NCBI GenBank assembly: GCA_942490885.1
Contig: CALNYT010000002.1
Coordinates: 2,914,001 to 2,978,000, forward strand
DNA from: Oceanirhabdus sp942490885
Lineage (GTDB): Bacteria; Bacillota; Clostridia; Clostridiales; Clostridiaceae
Reading direction: 5' to 3'
Length of the DNA: 64,000 nucleotides
Numbering within the stretch: position 1 is the stretch's first letter; every line of letters begins with the position of its first letter. This document shows, piece after piece, positions 1-9,406 of the stretch. The notes under the pieces are model-generated. The model saw nothing but the letters and a program-made list of their open reading frames with translations. It did no database searches and was not told the DNA's origin. The position numbers and the translations under genes are program-made.

Positions 1-347
1 GCAACACAGTTTCTTTCACCAATATCCATTACCATTTTTTTATCACTGAAATTAAACATAGAAGCACCACCTGCAACCTTTGCAACTATATTGTTCTTAA
101 ATGCGCCTAATTTCAACATTTCATTATAAAGTTCTCTTATAGCAAGATCTGCAAATTTGTATTTATTAGTTGTATTTGAAAACTGAGTGCTGTCAGGCAA
201 CATTATATGCGCTAACCCCCCAATTTTTTTTTTATTATCGTAAAGAGCTATACCTACACAAGAGCCTAAACCTACAGTTATTATAGTATTTGGAGATTTA
301 GTAATTTTACAATCTCCAATTCCAACCCTTAATTGTTCAGAATCCAT
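1..347 (-). CDS. cheD: Chemoreceptor glutamine deamidase CheD (3' end cut by the window edge)
   Basis: The reading frame starts at an ATG one base after the cheW stop codon and runs off the left edge, so about 115 residues are visible of a protein usually near 160. It contains the CheD signature GLGSCVGIALYD, with the catalytic Cys, and LAHIMLP, with the catalytic His. CheD deamidates glutamines in chemoreceptors and interacts with CheC in the adaptation system of Gram-positive bacteria. The tight spacing with cheW on the same strand indicates one operon. The C-terminal part cannot be assessed. Confidence 0.9.
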   Translation of the reverse strand, partial: MDSEQLRVGIGDCKITKSPNTIITVGLGSCVGIALYDNKKKIGGLAHIMLPDSTQFSNTTNKYKFADLAIRELYNEMLKLGAFKNNIVAKVAGGASMFNFSDKKMVMDIGERNCV

Positions 348-348
348 A

Positions 349-804
349 TTATCCTTCTATAGCTTTCTTTTCATCATCTGAAAGGATCGATCTTAGATTT
401 AGGAAAATAATAATTTTATTTTCAAATTTAATAAGACCTTTCATGTATCTCTTGGAAATACCTTTTATTATTTCAGGTGGCTCTTCAATATTTTCTATTT
501 TAATATCTCTTACTTCACTGACAACATCAACTAGTATACCTAATTTGCTATTTCCTTCTTTTGCAACTATAATTTTTGAATCATTAATATCTTTGGTTTT
601 ATCTTCTACAAGTGAAAACCGCTTGGAAAGTTTTAAAATTGGTAAGATACTACCTTCATAATTTCTTACTCCTTCTATAAAAGGTGGTGCATCTGGTAGA
701 GGAGTAGGCACTTCATATCCTAGAATTCTCTCCACTTCCATTATATCTGCTGCATAATATTCATTGTTAATACAGAATATCAGAATCTTTATTTCTTCAT
801 TCAT
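349..804 (-). CDS. cheW: Chemotaxis coupling protein CheW
   Basis: This 151-residue protein has CheW-like composition and length: an N-terminal strand pattern (KILIFCINNEYYAADI), the conserved region with VRNYEGSILPILKLSKRF, and GILVDVVSEV. CheW is a cytoplasmic scaffold that couples chemoreceptors to the kinase CheA. It lies between fapA (upstream, 70 bases away) and cheD (1 base away) on the minus strand, so it belongs to the chemotaxis/flagellar cluster that continues to the left of the window. It starts at an ATG preceded by a GGAGGAATC-type ribosome binding site. Confidence 0.93.
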   Translation of the reverse strand: MNEEIKILIFCINNEYYAADIMEVERILGYEVPTPLPDAPPFIEGVRNYEGSILPILKLSKRFSLVEDKTKDINDSKIIVAKEGNSKLGILVDVVSEVRDIKIENIEEPPEIIKGISKRYMKGLIKFENKIIIFLNLRSILSDDEKKAIEG

Positions 805-874
805 CTTTGATTCCTCCTATTAGGCATATTCAAATAAATAACTAGTAAGTATGCTAGTATATTTTCATACTCCT

Positions 875-2779
875 TTATTCTTTTATTTTCTCCACAACAA
901 TTTCTCCATTTCCATCCAAATAAGCATGTACATTCTTACATTCTTCTTCAATTATATGTTCTATCTTTCCAATAATTAATTTAGTATTTGGAAATGCTTT
1001 TTCGATATAAATATGCCCATCTTTATCTACTTGAAGAGTAGTCCTAACTCTACCACCACTACCAACAATACTGCATTTTATTTCTTTTCTTGCTTGTAGT
1101 GTTCCTCCTCTAGCTACAGATTTCTCAACAAAATATATATTCCCATCAGCAAAAATCTCTGATATATATTCACCCTTACCATTAATATATACATCACCAT
1201 AACTTACAACCTTAGAATCTTGTATATAGTTTAATTTAATATCTGATTGTGTGAACTCATCACAGTAAATCTTATCTTTCTCATTTTTTAATAAAATCAA
1301 TAGATTTTTTAATTCCGATATGTCTTTTATGTTTATAGGCCCTAACCCTGTTAGTTTTTTCTTTAATATATTAACAACCGACTTCAACCCTTCGCCTTTG
1401 CAAGCTACTAATGTTTCATACTCTTCAATATCTTTATCAAGTTTTTTAAACCTTTTTTCTATGATTATTTTAACCACTTCTCCAAGTTTAATATTTTCAC
1501 CCAACATTTTTCCATCAAACACCTGTTCGCTCATATTTTTGAGTTCATTTATAGTAGAGTAGAGATTATTTAAAGAGTTGAATATTTTTTTCTTAAAAAC
1601 TTCATCTTTACCCGATGAAACATTTGAAGTCATTACATTTCCATTAATGGTTATATCCTGTTCTGATATAATTTCAGCGCCTGAGGCACCACTATGAACA
1701 ACAACAGATTTTCCACTCTGCACTTTCATACCATCTAATATTTCACCAAAAATTTCAATATTACCATCAAACTTAACATCCCCAGTAGCAACATCAACAT
1801 TTCCATTTATTACACAGACAGGTTCTATGGAAAATGTATATCCTTTCTTTACAGGTTTACCGGTTTCAACTGCAATAATCTTATTATCAATCAAAGTACA
1901 TCCCTTACCAGCATTAATACTGATTTTCTTACCTTCATTTGCAGTTATCTTGTTTCCATAAACATCTTTTCCATCTATTGCTGTTACACCTTTTATAAGT
2001 TCACACAGCACCTCTCCGCTTTTTATAGTTTGGATATGACCAATTGATTTAAAATCCACGTTTCCTTTGTTATCTTTGATAGCAACCTTATTCTCATTAT
2101 ATTTCAATATAAGCCGATCGTCAGAGCCATTTTCTGGAAGAGCACCTCGTGCTACAATCAACTTATCAGTTTTGTTATTTTTAGATAAATTTTTGATATT
2201 ATCCATTATGATTCCATTAATTATTTTGAATTTACTAAGCACTTCAAGGATATCCTCTACACTATATGCTGGTGGAAATATCTCCTCTTCGACTGATGAT
2301 CCTACTATAAGATCAGTCATTTCCTGTGATTCCTTTATTCCATAAACCCTTTTAGGTGTAATTTCCAAATTAATATATGCTTCAGTTTTATCATCACTTA
2401 TAGAGACATTTAATTCTCTTTTACCTTCAACCACTACTCCTGTCCAAGTAATATCGTCTTCTTCAGCTAGCGCAGTTTTTCTTTGAATTTCATCACCATT
2501 CAATTTAAGGATAATTTCTTTAGAAGGAGTTATTGTTGCTTTTCTCCCCCCATCTATAGGATTAATCACTTGAATCTTATCGCCATTTATGATTATTTTT
2601 CCATCAAGATCCTTAACGATAGGTTTCTTTACAGATATTTTAAAAGACTTACTAAAAAGGCTCCTCTTTTTCTCAATTATCTCATACTCTATTTCATTAA
2701 TATCCATTTCCAATTCAATAGCTGCTTTTTTAAGACATTCTTCAACAGAACTACCTATGAAAACTCTCATATCATCCAC
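875..2779 (-). CDS. fapA: FapA/DUF342 family protein (flagellar assembly protein A)
   Basis: This 634-residue protein has a Jag-N-like N-terminus (residues 1 to about 50, VFIGSSVEECLKKAAIELEM) followed by the large FapA/DUF342 region, rich in short beta strands with glycine turns (NGNVDVATGDVKFDGNIEI, GDVYINGKGEYI). A predicted helical coiled-coil insertion lies around residues 400-490. The family resembles a bactofilin-like beta-helix and is often encoded in flagellar and chemotaxis loci. The exact role is poorly known. The likely start is a GTG five bases after a GGGGGGTG ribosome binding site; an ATG three codons on is the alternative. It is first in the visible fapA-cheW-cheD run. Confidence 0.85.
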   Translation of the reverse strand: MDDMRVFIGSSVEECLKKAAIELEMDINEIEYEIIEKKRSLFSKSFKISVKKPIVKDLDGKIIINGDKIQVINPIDGGRKATITPSKEIILKLNGDEIQRKTALAEEDDITWTGVVVEGKRELNVSISDDKTEAYINLEITPKRVYGIKESQEMTDLIVGSSVEEEIFPPAYSVEDILEVLSKFKIINGIIMDNIKNLSKNNKTDKLIVARGALPENGSDDRLILKYNENKVAIKDNKGNVDFKSIGHIQTIKSGEVLCELIKGVTAIDGKDVYGNKITANEGKKISINAGKGCTLIDNKIIAVETGKPVKKGYTFSIEPVCVINGNVDVATGDVKFDGNIEIFGEILDGMKVQSGKSVVVHSGASGAEIISEQDITINGNVMTSNVSSGKDEVFKKKIFNSLNNLYSTINELKNMSEQVFDGKMLGENIKLGEVVKIIIEKRFKKLDKDIEEYETLVACKGEGLKSVVNILKKKLTGLGPINIKDISELKNLLILLKNEKDKIYCDEFTQSDIKLNYIQDSKVVSYGDVYINGKGEYISEIFADGNIYFVEKSVARGGTLQARKEIKCSIVGSGGRVRTTLQVDKDGHIYIEKAFPNTKLIIGKIEHIIEEECKNVHAYLDGNGEIVVEKIKE

Positions 2780-2896
2780 TTTTTCACCCCCCCTATAGAT
2801 ATTATACCATACTCAATACATTATATAATAAGTTATCGTTTGTTTTTGACAATTCTTTATAATTTAAACAAGCTTTTTTGCAGTTTTTTAGTTCTA

Positions 2897-3751
2897 TTAA
2901 CTTCTCAATTCCGCTTGTTCTTTAATATTGTTTTCACATTCTAATTCATAGCAACTCATCAGTTCGCTAATCATCCTATTACTAGAAGATTCTAATTTAA
3001 AATTTCCTATTTTTTTTATTGGTAGAACTTTTGGTGATGTACCACTTATAAATGCACCATCCATATTTTGAATTTCTTCTTTCTTGATAACTCGCTCTTC
3101 AAACCCATACCCTTCTCTCTTAATTATTTCAATTATCTTCATCCTTGTAATTCCCTGAAGCACTTTTTCCCCCCTTGGAGTTATAAATCTTTCTCCCTTC
3201 ACAAAGAAAATATTGGACTTACTACCTTCAGTAATTTCTTTCTCTTTATTGATTAATATAACTTCAAAAGCATTTTCCTCTGTTATTATTTTTTTTATAC
3301 GTTCTTTATATTGAAGATTAAGAACTTTTGCATTAGGATCATCTCTTTCAATTTCAACACATACTGTTTTAATTCCTTGATTATAAAGATAATCTTCTGG
3401 ATAGTAATGATCTATAAAATAAACATAATAATTAATTTTATTATTATTAACCTCAATCAAAATCTGTACATTACCATTCAAAATATTACTTTTATCACCC
3501 AAGCAATTAATGGAACACTGTATTTTTTTAAATAATTCTTCTTTATTAAATCTAATATTTGAATATTTCATGCTAATGGATTTAAATAATCTTATTATAT
3601 GTTCATTTAAAAATAATGGTTTACCGTCTATTAAACGCAAAACTTCATATATCAAATACTCACTGTCAACTACAATAGTTTGAGTTTTACTATTTTTTTC
3701 TTCACCATCTTTAATATAAAATGAACCTCTAATATCAATCGTATTTTTCAT
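2897..3751 (-). CDS. Class IV PLP-dependent aminotransferase / aminodeoxychorismate lyase-like protein
   Basis: The fold-type IV signature is visible: a likely PLP lysine in AKVLNLQYKERIKK, then EITEGSKSNIFFV, and a C-terminal TRMKIIEI plus SGTSPKVLPI region. Members include branched-chain and D-amino-acid aminotransferases and aminodeoxychorismate lyase (PabC); I cannot decide among them. I chose the second ATG (3751). The first ATG, at 3763, lies against a GGAGG that is the right distance (5-6 bases) upstream of the second ATG, so the longer form would translate its own ribosome binding site. The gene directly follows the HAD phosphatase gene and is probably co-transcribed with it. Confidence 0.82.
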   Translation of the reverse strand: MKNTIDIRGSFYIKDGEEKNSKTQTIVVDSEYLIYEVLRLIDGKPLFLNEHIIRLFKSISMKYSNIRFNKEELFKKIQCSINCLGDKSNILNGNVQILIEVNNNKINYYVYFIDHYYPEDYLYNQGIKTVCVEIERDDPNAKVLNLQYKERIKKIITEENAFEVILINKEKEITEGSKSNIFFVKGERFITPRGEKVLQGITRMKIIEIIKREGYGFEERVIKKEEIQNMDGAFISGTSPKVLPIKKIGNFKLESSSNRMISELMSCYELECENNIKEQAELRS

Positions 3752-3753
3752 AT

Positions 3754-4401
3754 TTACCTCCATCTTAGTATTTCAATTGTCTCATGCGCTTTCTTATAAT
3801 TAATTAATCTTGGATTTCCAACTAAATTCATCAAAGGAAGATCTGATAGGGAATCCGAAAACATATATGAATTTTCAAAATCAATCTCTTTTCCTTCTGC
3901 TTTCAATACTTCTCTTAATCTCTTAACCTTTTCTTCACCTTTACAATTAAAACCTTCAATAACATTGCAGTATTTTATCCCTTCTTCACTACGCTTCATT
4001 TTTGTTCCTATTATCATATCAACCTCTTTAATGTTATATAGCTCATTAAGATAAAATTCTGGTGAAGCTGAAATAAGGTATATTAGAAAGCCCTGCTTCT
4101 TTAGTTCTTTTATCATATTAATTGCATCTTTATATAAAATCTTACTTAATCGCTTTTCATAAAAATCCTTAACAATCTCTTTCATATCATCCTCGTGAAT
4201 ATTATTAATAAATCCTAGAAAACTTTCTTTTGATTCATGAGCTGTTGATTTTCCAGTTAAATATGAAAGGCCAGAAATAATATTTTTAGGAAGATGTTTT
4301 ACCAGTTTTGGATTTTTTTTTACCATAAAAGAGTAAAATTGTATTAACGTTTCTTTTCTAGTCAATGTGAAATCCACATCAAATATTGCTAATTTATCCA
4401 T
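3754..4401 (-). CDS. HAD-superfamily subfamily IB phosphatase (SerB-like)
   Basis: This 215-residue protein begins with the HAD motif I, IFDVDFTLT (nucleophile Asp and acid/base Asp). It has motif II in LIYLISASPEFYL and the C-terminal motif FSDSLSDLPLM with the metal-binding aspartates. The layout, with a helical cap between motifs I and II, is that of the IB group, which includes phosphoserine phosphatase and related phosphomonoesterases. The substrate cannot be told. It lies 2 bases upstream of the class IV aminotransferase, which raises but does not prove a shared pathway (for example serine or amino-sugar metabolism). Confidence 0.85.
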   Translation of the reverse strand: MDKLAIFDVDFTLTRKETLIQFYSFMVKKNPKLVKHLPKNIISGLSYLTGKSTAHESKESFLGFINNIHEDDMKEIVKDFYEKRLSKILYKDAINMIKELKKQGFLIYLISASPEFYLNELYNIKEVDMIIGTKMKRSEEGIKYCNVIEGFNCKGEEKVKRLREVLKAEGKEIDFENSYMFSDSLSDLPLMNLVGNPRLINYKKAHETIEILRWR

Positions 4402-4457
4402 TTTAATCTCCTTTTAAACGTATTAAAAGCTGGCAACAAGCACCAGCTATTAATCTC

Positions 4458-4787
4458 TTAGATTTCTCTTTCTTCTAAAATTCTTTCATAAAACTCTGAT
4501 GCTTCTTCAAACTCTTCATCAGTTGGAACAACTAATTCTCCAACTTCTTCATCGCCTTCAACTTTAAAAATATAGTAATTCTCATCATCAGGAGAAATCA
4601 ATACAGCGTATTCATTACCCTTAAATTCAAATCCCTCTATAATTTCGCATTTTATTATTTCTCCACTTTCATCTTGAAGATCTACAAACATAGGCTCATG
4701 CCCGCATCCACATTCTTCATTATGGTCATGTCCACATCCACACTCGTGATCGTGTTCATTACTACATCCACAATTCTTTTCAGTCAT
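4458..4787 (-). CDS. DUF1292 protein with a Cys/His-rich N-terminal extension
   Basis: The 109-residue protein has two parts. Residues about 35-109 match the acidic DUF1292 (YrzB-like) family (FVDLQDESGEIIKCEII, YAVLISPDDENYYIFKV). Residues 4-30 are a repeated Cys/His run of the type CGCGHDHNEECGCGHE, which looks able to bind metal. The function of DUF1292 is unknown. Many clostridial versions sit near the RNase J/YrrK region, but here its neighbours are a phosphatase and PFOR. An AAAACCTCC (reverse GGAGG) ribosome binding site precedes the ATG. The metal-binding idea is an inference from composition only. Confidence 0.75.
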   Translation of the reverse strand: MTEKNCGCSNEHDHECGCGHDHNEECGCGHEPMFVDLQDESGEIIKCEIIEGFEFKGNEYAVLISPDDENYYIFKVEGDEEVGELVVPTDEEFEEASEFYERILEEREI

Positions 4788-4962
4788 AAATAAAACCTCC
4801 TTAGCCTTTTATAATTACATTTTACTCTCTTTTACCTTAATTTAAAAGCAAAAATTTCATTTTAAAGAAATAATTTATTATTTTTTTCTACTCTATATTA
4901 ATTTTTAACATAATTTATGTTAATTATACATGAAAAGATAAAGAACAGATTTGAAAATCAAA

Positions 4963-5001
4963 AAAGAAAACCAAACCCTACGGTTTGGCTTTCTTTTTTA
5001 T
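4963..5001 (-). terminator. Terminator after PFOR
   Basis: An inverted repeat AAAGCCAAACC / GGTTTGGTTTTC with a GTAG loop is followed by a T run on the minus strand, immediately after the PFOR stop. A-runs on the other side mean it could also work on the plus strand, although no plus-strand gene feeds it. Confidence 0.85.
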
Positions 5002-5009
5002 ATTTTTGA

Positions 5010-8000
5010 CTATTGATTAGCTAATTTCTTGTAATTTTCTAATCTTTCCTTAGCATCAGCTTCAACTTTATCGAATAATTGTTGAGCGATTTCTGGTTTA
5101 ACTTTTTCAAGAGCTGCGAATCTTACTTCACCTTTAATAAACTCTTGGAAATCACCTGTTGGCTCTTTAGAATCTAATGTAAATGGATTTTTACCTTCTT
5201 CTGCAAGAGTTGGGTTAAATCTGTACAGTGCCCAGTATCCGCACTCTACTGCTTTTTTCATTTCTTCTTGAGTAGTACCCATTCCTTTTTTGATTCCGTG
5301 GTTGATACATGGTGCGTATGCGATAACTAATGATGGTCCATCATAGTTTTCAGCCTCTGTAATAGCTTTAATCGTTTGGTTTTTATCTGCACCCATACCA
5401 ATTTGCGCAACATATACATAACCATAACTCATAGCCATCATACCAAGATCTTTCTTCTTAACTCTCTTACCTCCAGCAGCAAACTTAGCAATTGCAGCAG
5501 TTGGTGTAGATTTTGAAGCCTGACCTCCTGTATTAGAGTAAACCTCTGTATCCATTACAAAGATGTTAATATCATCTCCTGAAGCAAGAACGTGATCAAC
5601 TCCACCGTAACCGATGTCATAAGCCCATCCGTCTCCACCAAATATCCAAACAGATTTCTTAACTAAGTATTCTTGCTTCTCTAAGATTTCTTCTGCTATA
5701 CAGTTAGACTTTTCTGCTTCTAATAATGGTAATAATCTATCTCTTATTTCTTTACCTTTTTCACCATCTTTAAAGTTTTGTTTCCACTCAACTAATGTAG
5801 TTTTTAATTCTTCACTTAAGTCACTACCTTGAGCTTCTTCAGCTAAAATTAATAATCTATCTCTCATTTGTGCAACAGCTAAGTACATTCCATAACCATA
5901 CTCTGCGTTATCCTCGAATAAAGAGTTAGCCCAAGCTGGTCCGTGTCCTTTATCGTTAGTAGTGTATGGAGTTGCAGGAGCACTTCCACCCCAGATTGAA
6001 GAACATCCAGTAGCGTTAGCAATAAGCATTCTGTCTCCATATAATTGAGTTATAAGCTTAGCATATGGAGTTTCTCCACATCCAGCACAAGCACCAGAGA
6101 ATTCAAATAACGGCTTCTCAAATTGGCTTCCTTTAACTGTCGTTTTATTCATTGGGTTAGTCTTTTCAGGAAGTTTAACTAAGTGATTGTATCTCTCTTG
6201 TTCTACTTCTTGAGTACTTAATGCTTCCATAACTAATGCTTTCTTTGGAGCTGGACAAATGTCAGCACAGTTTCCACATCCAGTACAATCCAGAACCGAT
6301 ACTCCCATAGAATATTTAAGTCCTTCAAATCCTTTTCCACCTTTAGCGTCAAGAACTTTTGTTCCTTCTGGTAGATTATTAACATCTTCATCTGTTAATA
6401 AGAATGGACGTATTACAGCGTGAGGACATACATATGAACATTGATTACATTGAATACAATTATCAGCTATCCACTCTGGTACGTTTACACCAATACCTCT
6501 CTTCTCATAAGCAGATGTTCCTTGTGGGAATGTACCATCAGCTCTATCAGCAAATGCACTTACTGGAAGGATATCTCCTTCTTGTGCATTCATAACGTCA
6601 GCAATTTCAACCATGAAATCCCATCTATCTTCATTTACTTCTGCTTCTTCAACAGTTATGTTTTTCCATGTTTCTGGAACTTTAACCTCAACTATTGCCT
6701 CAATTCCTCTGTCAATTGCATCATAGTTCATGTTAACAACTTTTTCACCTTTTTTACCGTAAGATGTAACCACTGCTTCTTTAAGGTATTTTACAGCATC
6801 TTCCATAGAAATAATATCTGCTAATTTAAAGAAAGCTGATTGCATTATCATGTTAATTCTTCCACCAAGACCAATTTCTTGAGCAATTTTAACAGCGTTA
6901 AGAGTGTAGAACTTAATTCCATGCTCTGCAATATATTTTTTCATTTTTGATGGTAATTTCTCTTCTAACTCTTCAACACTCCAAAGAGTATTAAGTAAGA
7001 AAGTTCCATTATCTTTTATACTTCTTAAAACATTATATTTATTTACATATGCTTGGTTGTGACAAGCAACATAGTCTGCTTTATTAATTAAATATGTAGA
7101 TTTGATTTTTTCTTTACCAAATCTTAAGTGAGATACTGTAATACCACCTGACTTTTTAGAATCGTAAGAGAAGTATCCTTGAGCAAACATATCAGTTTTA
7201 TCACCGATAATTTTGATAGCGCTCTTGTTAGCTCCTACAGTACCATCTGATCCAAGACCCCAGAATTGACAAGCTTTTGTACTCTTAGAAGCTACATCAA
7301 TTGGTTTACCAACTGGAATTGAAGTATTAGTTAAGTCATCATTAATACCTACAGTAAATCCAGTTCTAAGAGAATCAGAGTTTAAGAAGTCATATACAGC
7401 AACTATTTGTGATGGAGTTGTATCTTTAGAACCTAGACCAAATCTACCACCAACGATAACTGGTCTATTTTCTTCGTTGTAATAAGCATCTCTAATATCT
7501 AAGTATAAAGGCTCTCCTGTTGAACCTGGTTCTTTAGTTCTGTCTAATACAGCAATTTTCTTCACTGTTTTAGGCATTTGCCCTAAGAAGTGCTTTATAG
7601 AGAATGGTCTGAATAAGTGAACTGATAATAAACCAACCTTTTCACCTTTTGCTACTAAGTAATCAATAGTTTCTTCAATAGTCTCACAAACTGATCCCAT
7701 TGCAATAATTACTCTTTCAGCATCTTCTGCTCCATAGTAGTTGAATAATTTGTAGTCTGTACCAATAGCAGCATTAATTTTATTCATAGTTTCTTCTACT
7801 AATTCAGGTACTCTGTCATAGTAAGGGTTACAAGCTTCTCTAGATTGGAAGTAAATATCAGGATTCTGTGCAGTACCTCTAGTAACTGGGTGCTCAGGAT
7901 TTAAAGATTTCTTTCTGAAAGCTTTAATATCGTCCATACAATCAGAAGATAATTCTGCTAATTGATCGTAATCCCATACTTCAATTTTTTGTAATTCGTG

Positions 8001-8531
8001 TGATGTTCTGAATCCATCGAAGAAATGTAAGAATGGTACTCTTCCTTTTATAGCACTGATATGAGCAACAGGAGCTAAGTCCATAGCTTGTTGTACACTG
8101 TTAGATGCTAATAAAGCAAAACCTGTTTGTCTAGTAGCCATAACATCTTGGTGATCACCAAAAATTGATAAAGCTTGAGCAGCAATTGCTCTTGCACTAA
8201 CATGGAAAACACCTGGTAATAATTCTCCAGAAATCTTATACATGTTAGGTACCATAAGTAAAAGACCTTGAGAAGCAGTAAAAGTTGTTGTTAGAGCTCC
8301 TCCTTGTAACGATCCATGCACTGCACCAGCAGCACCAGCCTCTGATTGCATCTCTACAACTTTAACCTCTTGGCCAAAAATGTTTTTTCTTCCTTGAGAT
8401 GCCCATGCATCAGCTTTTTCTCCCATATCAGAAGATGGAGTGATTGGGAATATAGCCGCAACATCTGTATAAGCATAAGCAACGTGAGATGCAGCAGTAT
8501 TACCATCCATTGTTTTCATAATTCTATTCAT
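5010..8531 (-). CDS. nifJ: Pyruvate:ferredoxin (flavodoxin) oxidoreductase, single-chain
   Basis: This 1173-residue enzyme oxidatively decarboxylates pyruvate with CoA to acetyl-CoA, CO2 and reduced ferredoxin, the central step of clostridial fermentation. Visible are the N-terminal transketolase-like start (TAASHVAYAYTDVAAIFPITP), two ferredoxin-type [4Fe-4S] motifs (CIQCNQCSYVCPHAV and CTGCGNCADICPAPK), the GACAGCGETPY cysteines of the third cluster, and the TPP-binding region GDGWAYDIGYGG with NTGGQ. An upstream in-frame extension to 8627 exists, but MNRIMKTMDGNTA at 8531, just after GAAGGG, matches the family start and length. It is monocistronic between its own promoter and terminator. 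The protein is cytoplasmic. Confidence 0.97.
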   Translation of the reverse strand: MNRIMKTMDGNTAASHVAYAYTDVAAIFPITPSSDMGEKADAWASQGRKNIFGQEVKVVEMQSEAGAAGAVHGSLQGGALTTTFTASQGLLLMVPNMYKISGELLPGVFHVSARAIAAQALSIFGDHQDVMATRQTGFALLASNSVQQAMDLAPVAHISAIKGRVPFLHFFDGFRTSHELQKIEVWDYDQLAELSSDCMDDIKAFRKKSLNPEHPVTRGTAQNPDIYFQSREACNPYYDRVPELVEETMNKINAAIGTDYKLFNYYGAEDAERVIIAMGSVCETIEETIDYLVAKGEKVGLLSVHLFRPFSIKHFLGQMPKTVKKIAVLDRTKEPGSTGEPLYLDIRDAYYNEENRPVIVGGRFGLGSKDTTPSQIVAVYDFLNSDSLRTGFTVGINDDLTNTSIPVGKPIDVASKSTKACQFWGLGSDGTVGANKSAIKIIGDKTDMFAQGYFSYDSKKSGGITVSHLRFGKEKIKSTYLINKADYVACHNQAYVNKYNVLRSIKDNGTFLLNTLWSVEELEEKLPSKMKKYIAEHGIKFYTLNAVKIAQEIGLGGRINMIMQSAFFKLADIISMEDAVKYLKEAVVTSYGKKGEKVVNMNYDAIDRGIEAIVEVKVPETWKNITVEEAEVNEDRWDFMVEIADVMNAQEGDILPVSAFADRADGTFPQGTSAYEKRGIGVNVPEWIADNCIQCNQCSYVCPHAVIRPFLLTDEDVNNLPEGTKVLDAKGGKGFEGLKYSMGVSVLDCTGCGNCADICPAPKKALVMEALSTQEVEQERYNHLVKLPEKTNPMNKTTVKGSQFEKPLFEFSGACAGCGETPYAKLITQLYGDRMLIANATGCSSIWGGSAPATPYTTNDKGHGPAWANSLFEDNAEYGYGMYLAVAQMRDRLLILAEEAQGSDLSEELKTTLVEWKQNFKDGEKGKEIRDRLLPLLEAEKSNCIAEEILEKQEYLVKKSVWIFGGDGWAYDIGYGGVDHVLASGDDINIFVMDTEVYSNTGGQASKSTPTAAIAKFAAGGKRVKKKDLGMMAMSYGYVYVAQIGMGADKNQTIKAITEAENYDGPSLVIAYAPCINHGIKKGMGTTQEEMKKAVECGYWALYRFNPTLAEEGKNPFTLDSKEPTGDFQEFIKGEVRFAALEKVKPEIAQQLFDKVEADAKERLENYKKLANQ

Positions 8532-8601
8532 CGCAAACCCTTCTTTCTTTGTGTTTTTTAAAGGATAAATTTTTAACAATGTAACAATACACCATTCTAC
8601 A

Positions 8602-8636
8602 CAAAAATTATAGCAAAAATTTCGCATAAATGGAAC
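8602..8636 (-). promoter_or_regulatory. Probable promoter of the PFOR gene
   Basis: On the minus strand a perfect TATAAT (8607-8612) is preceded by TGC, giving an extended -10 (TGCTATAAT), about 75 bases before the PFOR start. A -35-like TTGTTC lies 20 bases upstream, which is longer than ideal, so the extended -10 is the main support. No convincing Rex-type operator was found. Confidence 0.5.
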
Positions 8637-8900
8637 AAGCAGAGGGAAAAAAAATAAAAAATTTTCCTATGTTTTTATACCCTCTTGGAAATTAATCTAT
8701 AATTTAGTTTTAAAACCAATACTCATAACAATTTCATCATTTTGTATTGTAAAACCAAGTCTAATATAACATCTTTATCTTTTTTTTGCAAATTAATTGC
8801 AAGAAAAATCGAGGTTATAATTATTAATTTTTTATTAAATCACTTATTATTCTATAATTTTCATATTAATATTTTACAATTTAAGTCTAAAATTACTAAA
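8637..8900. other. Gene-free AT-rich stretch
   Basis: The stretch between the PFOR promoter and the flavodoxin stop is very AT-rich. I see no open frame with a ribosome binding site and no strong hairpin. It probably holds only the upstream region of the PFOR promoter and the flavodoxin 3' end. Confidence 0.5.
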
Positions 8901-9329
8901 TTAATAAGTTAACATTTTTTTCCCGTACTCAAAACATTTATCTAAATCTTGCTTTGATGGAGCTTCTTGGATTATGTATTTATCAATTACATCAAAATCA
9001 TAATCTAGCATAGTTTTTATCCATTTATCCATAAATTCTCCTTTATCCCAACCGAATGAACCAAAAAGAAAACATTTTTTATTTTCAACAGGTATTAATT
9101 TAAATTCAGTTATAAAGGGCTGCATCTCATCAGTTTCAATAGTATTTCCATCCATTGAAGGACACCCAAATGCCACTATATCAGAGTCTAACACATCATT
9201 AACTTTCGCATCTCTAACTCTTAATAATTTTACAATTGCTCCTTCTAATTCGGCACCTTTTGCCACTCTCTCTGCCATCGCTTCTACATGTCCTGAAGAA
9301 CTATAATAAATAACCGTAACCTTTTTCAT
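8901..9329 (-). CDS. Short-chain flavodoxin
   Basis: This 142-residue protein starts with the flavodoxin FMN phosphate-binding loop (VIYYSSSGHVEAMAERV) and has the two isoalloxazine-contact regions around FGCPSMDGNT and FGSFGWDKGEFM. Flavodoxins are small cytoplasmic electron carriers that can replace ferredoxin, for instance as the acceptor for PFOR, whose gene lies just downstream on the same strand but under its own promoter. The length fits the short-chain (clostridial) class. A GGAGGAAATTAG ribosome binding site precedes the start. Two inverted repeats lie just upstream (separate entry), so regulation by a repressor is likely. Confidence 0.93.
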   Translation of the reverse strand: MKKVTVIYYSSSGHVEAMAERVAKGAELEGAIVKLLRVRDAKVNDVLDSDIVAFGCPSMDGNTIETDEMQPFITEFKLIPVENKKCFLFGSFGWDKGEFMDKWIKTMLDYDFDVIDKYIIQEAPSKQDLDKCFEYGKKMLTY

Positions 9330-9343
9330 CTAATTTCCTCCTT

Positions 9344-9406
9344 TTGGATGTATATACATCCAATAATTGATTAACGGACTTTAAATAATAATCCATTAAT
9401 CAATTA
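9344..9406. promoter_or_regulatory. Two inverted repeats upstream of flavodoxin, candidate operator
   Basis: Positions 9344-9363 form a perfect 20-base palindrome (TTGGATGTATATACATCCAA) ending 5 bases from the flavodoxin ribosome binding site. Directly next to it, 9364-9378 and 9392-9406 are inverted copies of TAATTGATTAAYGGA (14 of 15 positions match) separated by 13 bases. The ATGT...ACAT core of the first palindrome resembles sites bound by PadR- and similar winged-helix repressors, but the regulator is unknown. Neither is followed by a T run in the flavodoxin direction, so terminator function is unlikely. Confidence 0.55.

Noticed and set aside
2483..2944. A 153-residue plus-strand open frame across the start of fapA
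   Set aside because: It lies antisense to fapA, has no ribosome binding site and is made of the low-complexity residues (Phe, Ile, Tyr) expected from AT-rich antisense sequence.
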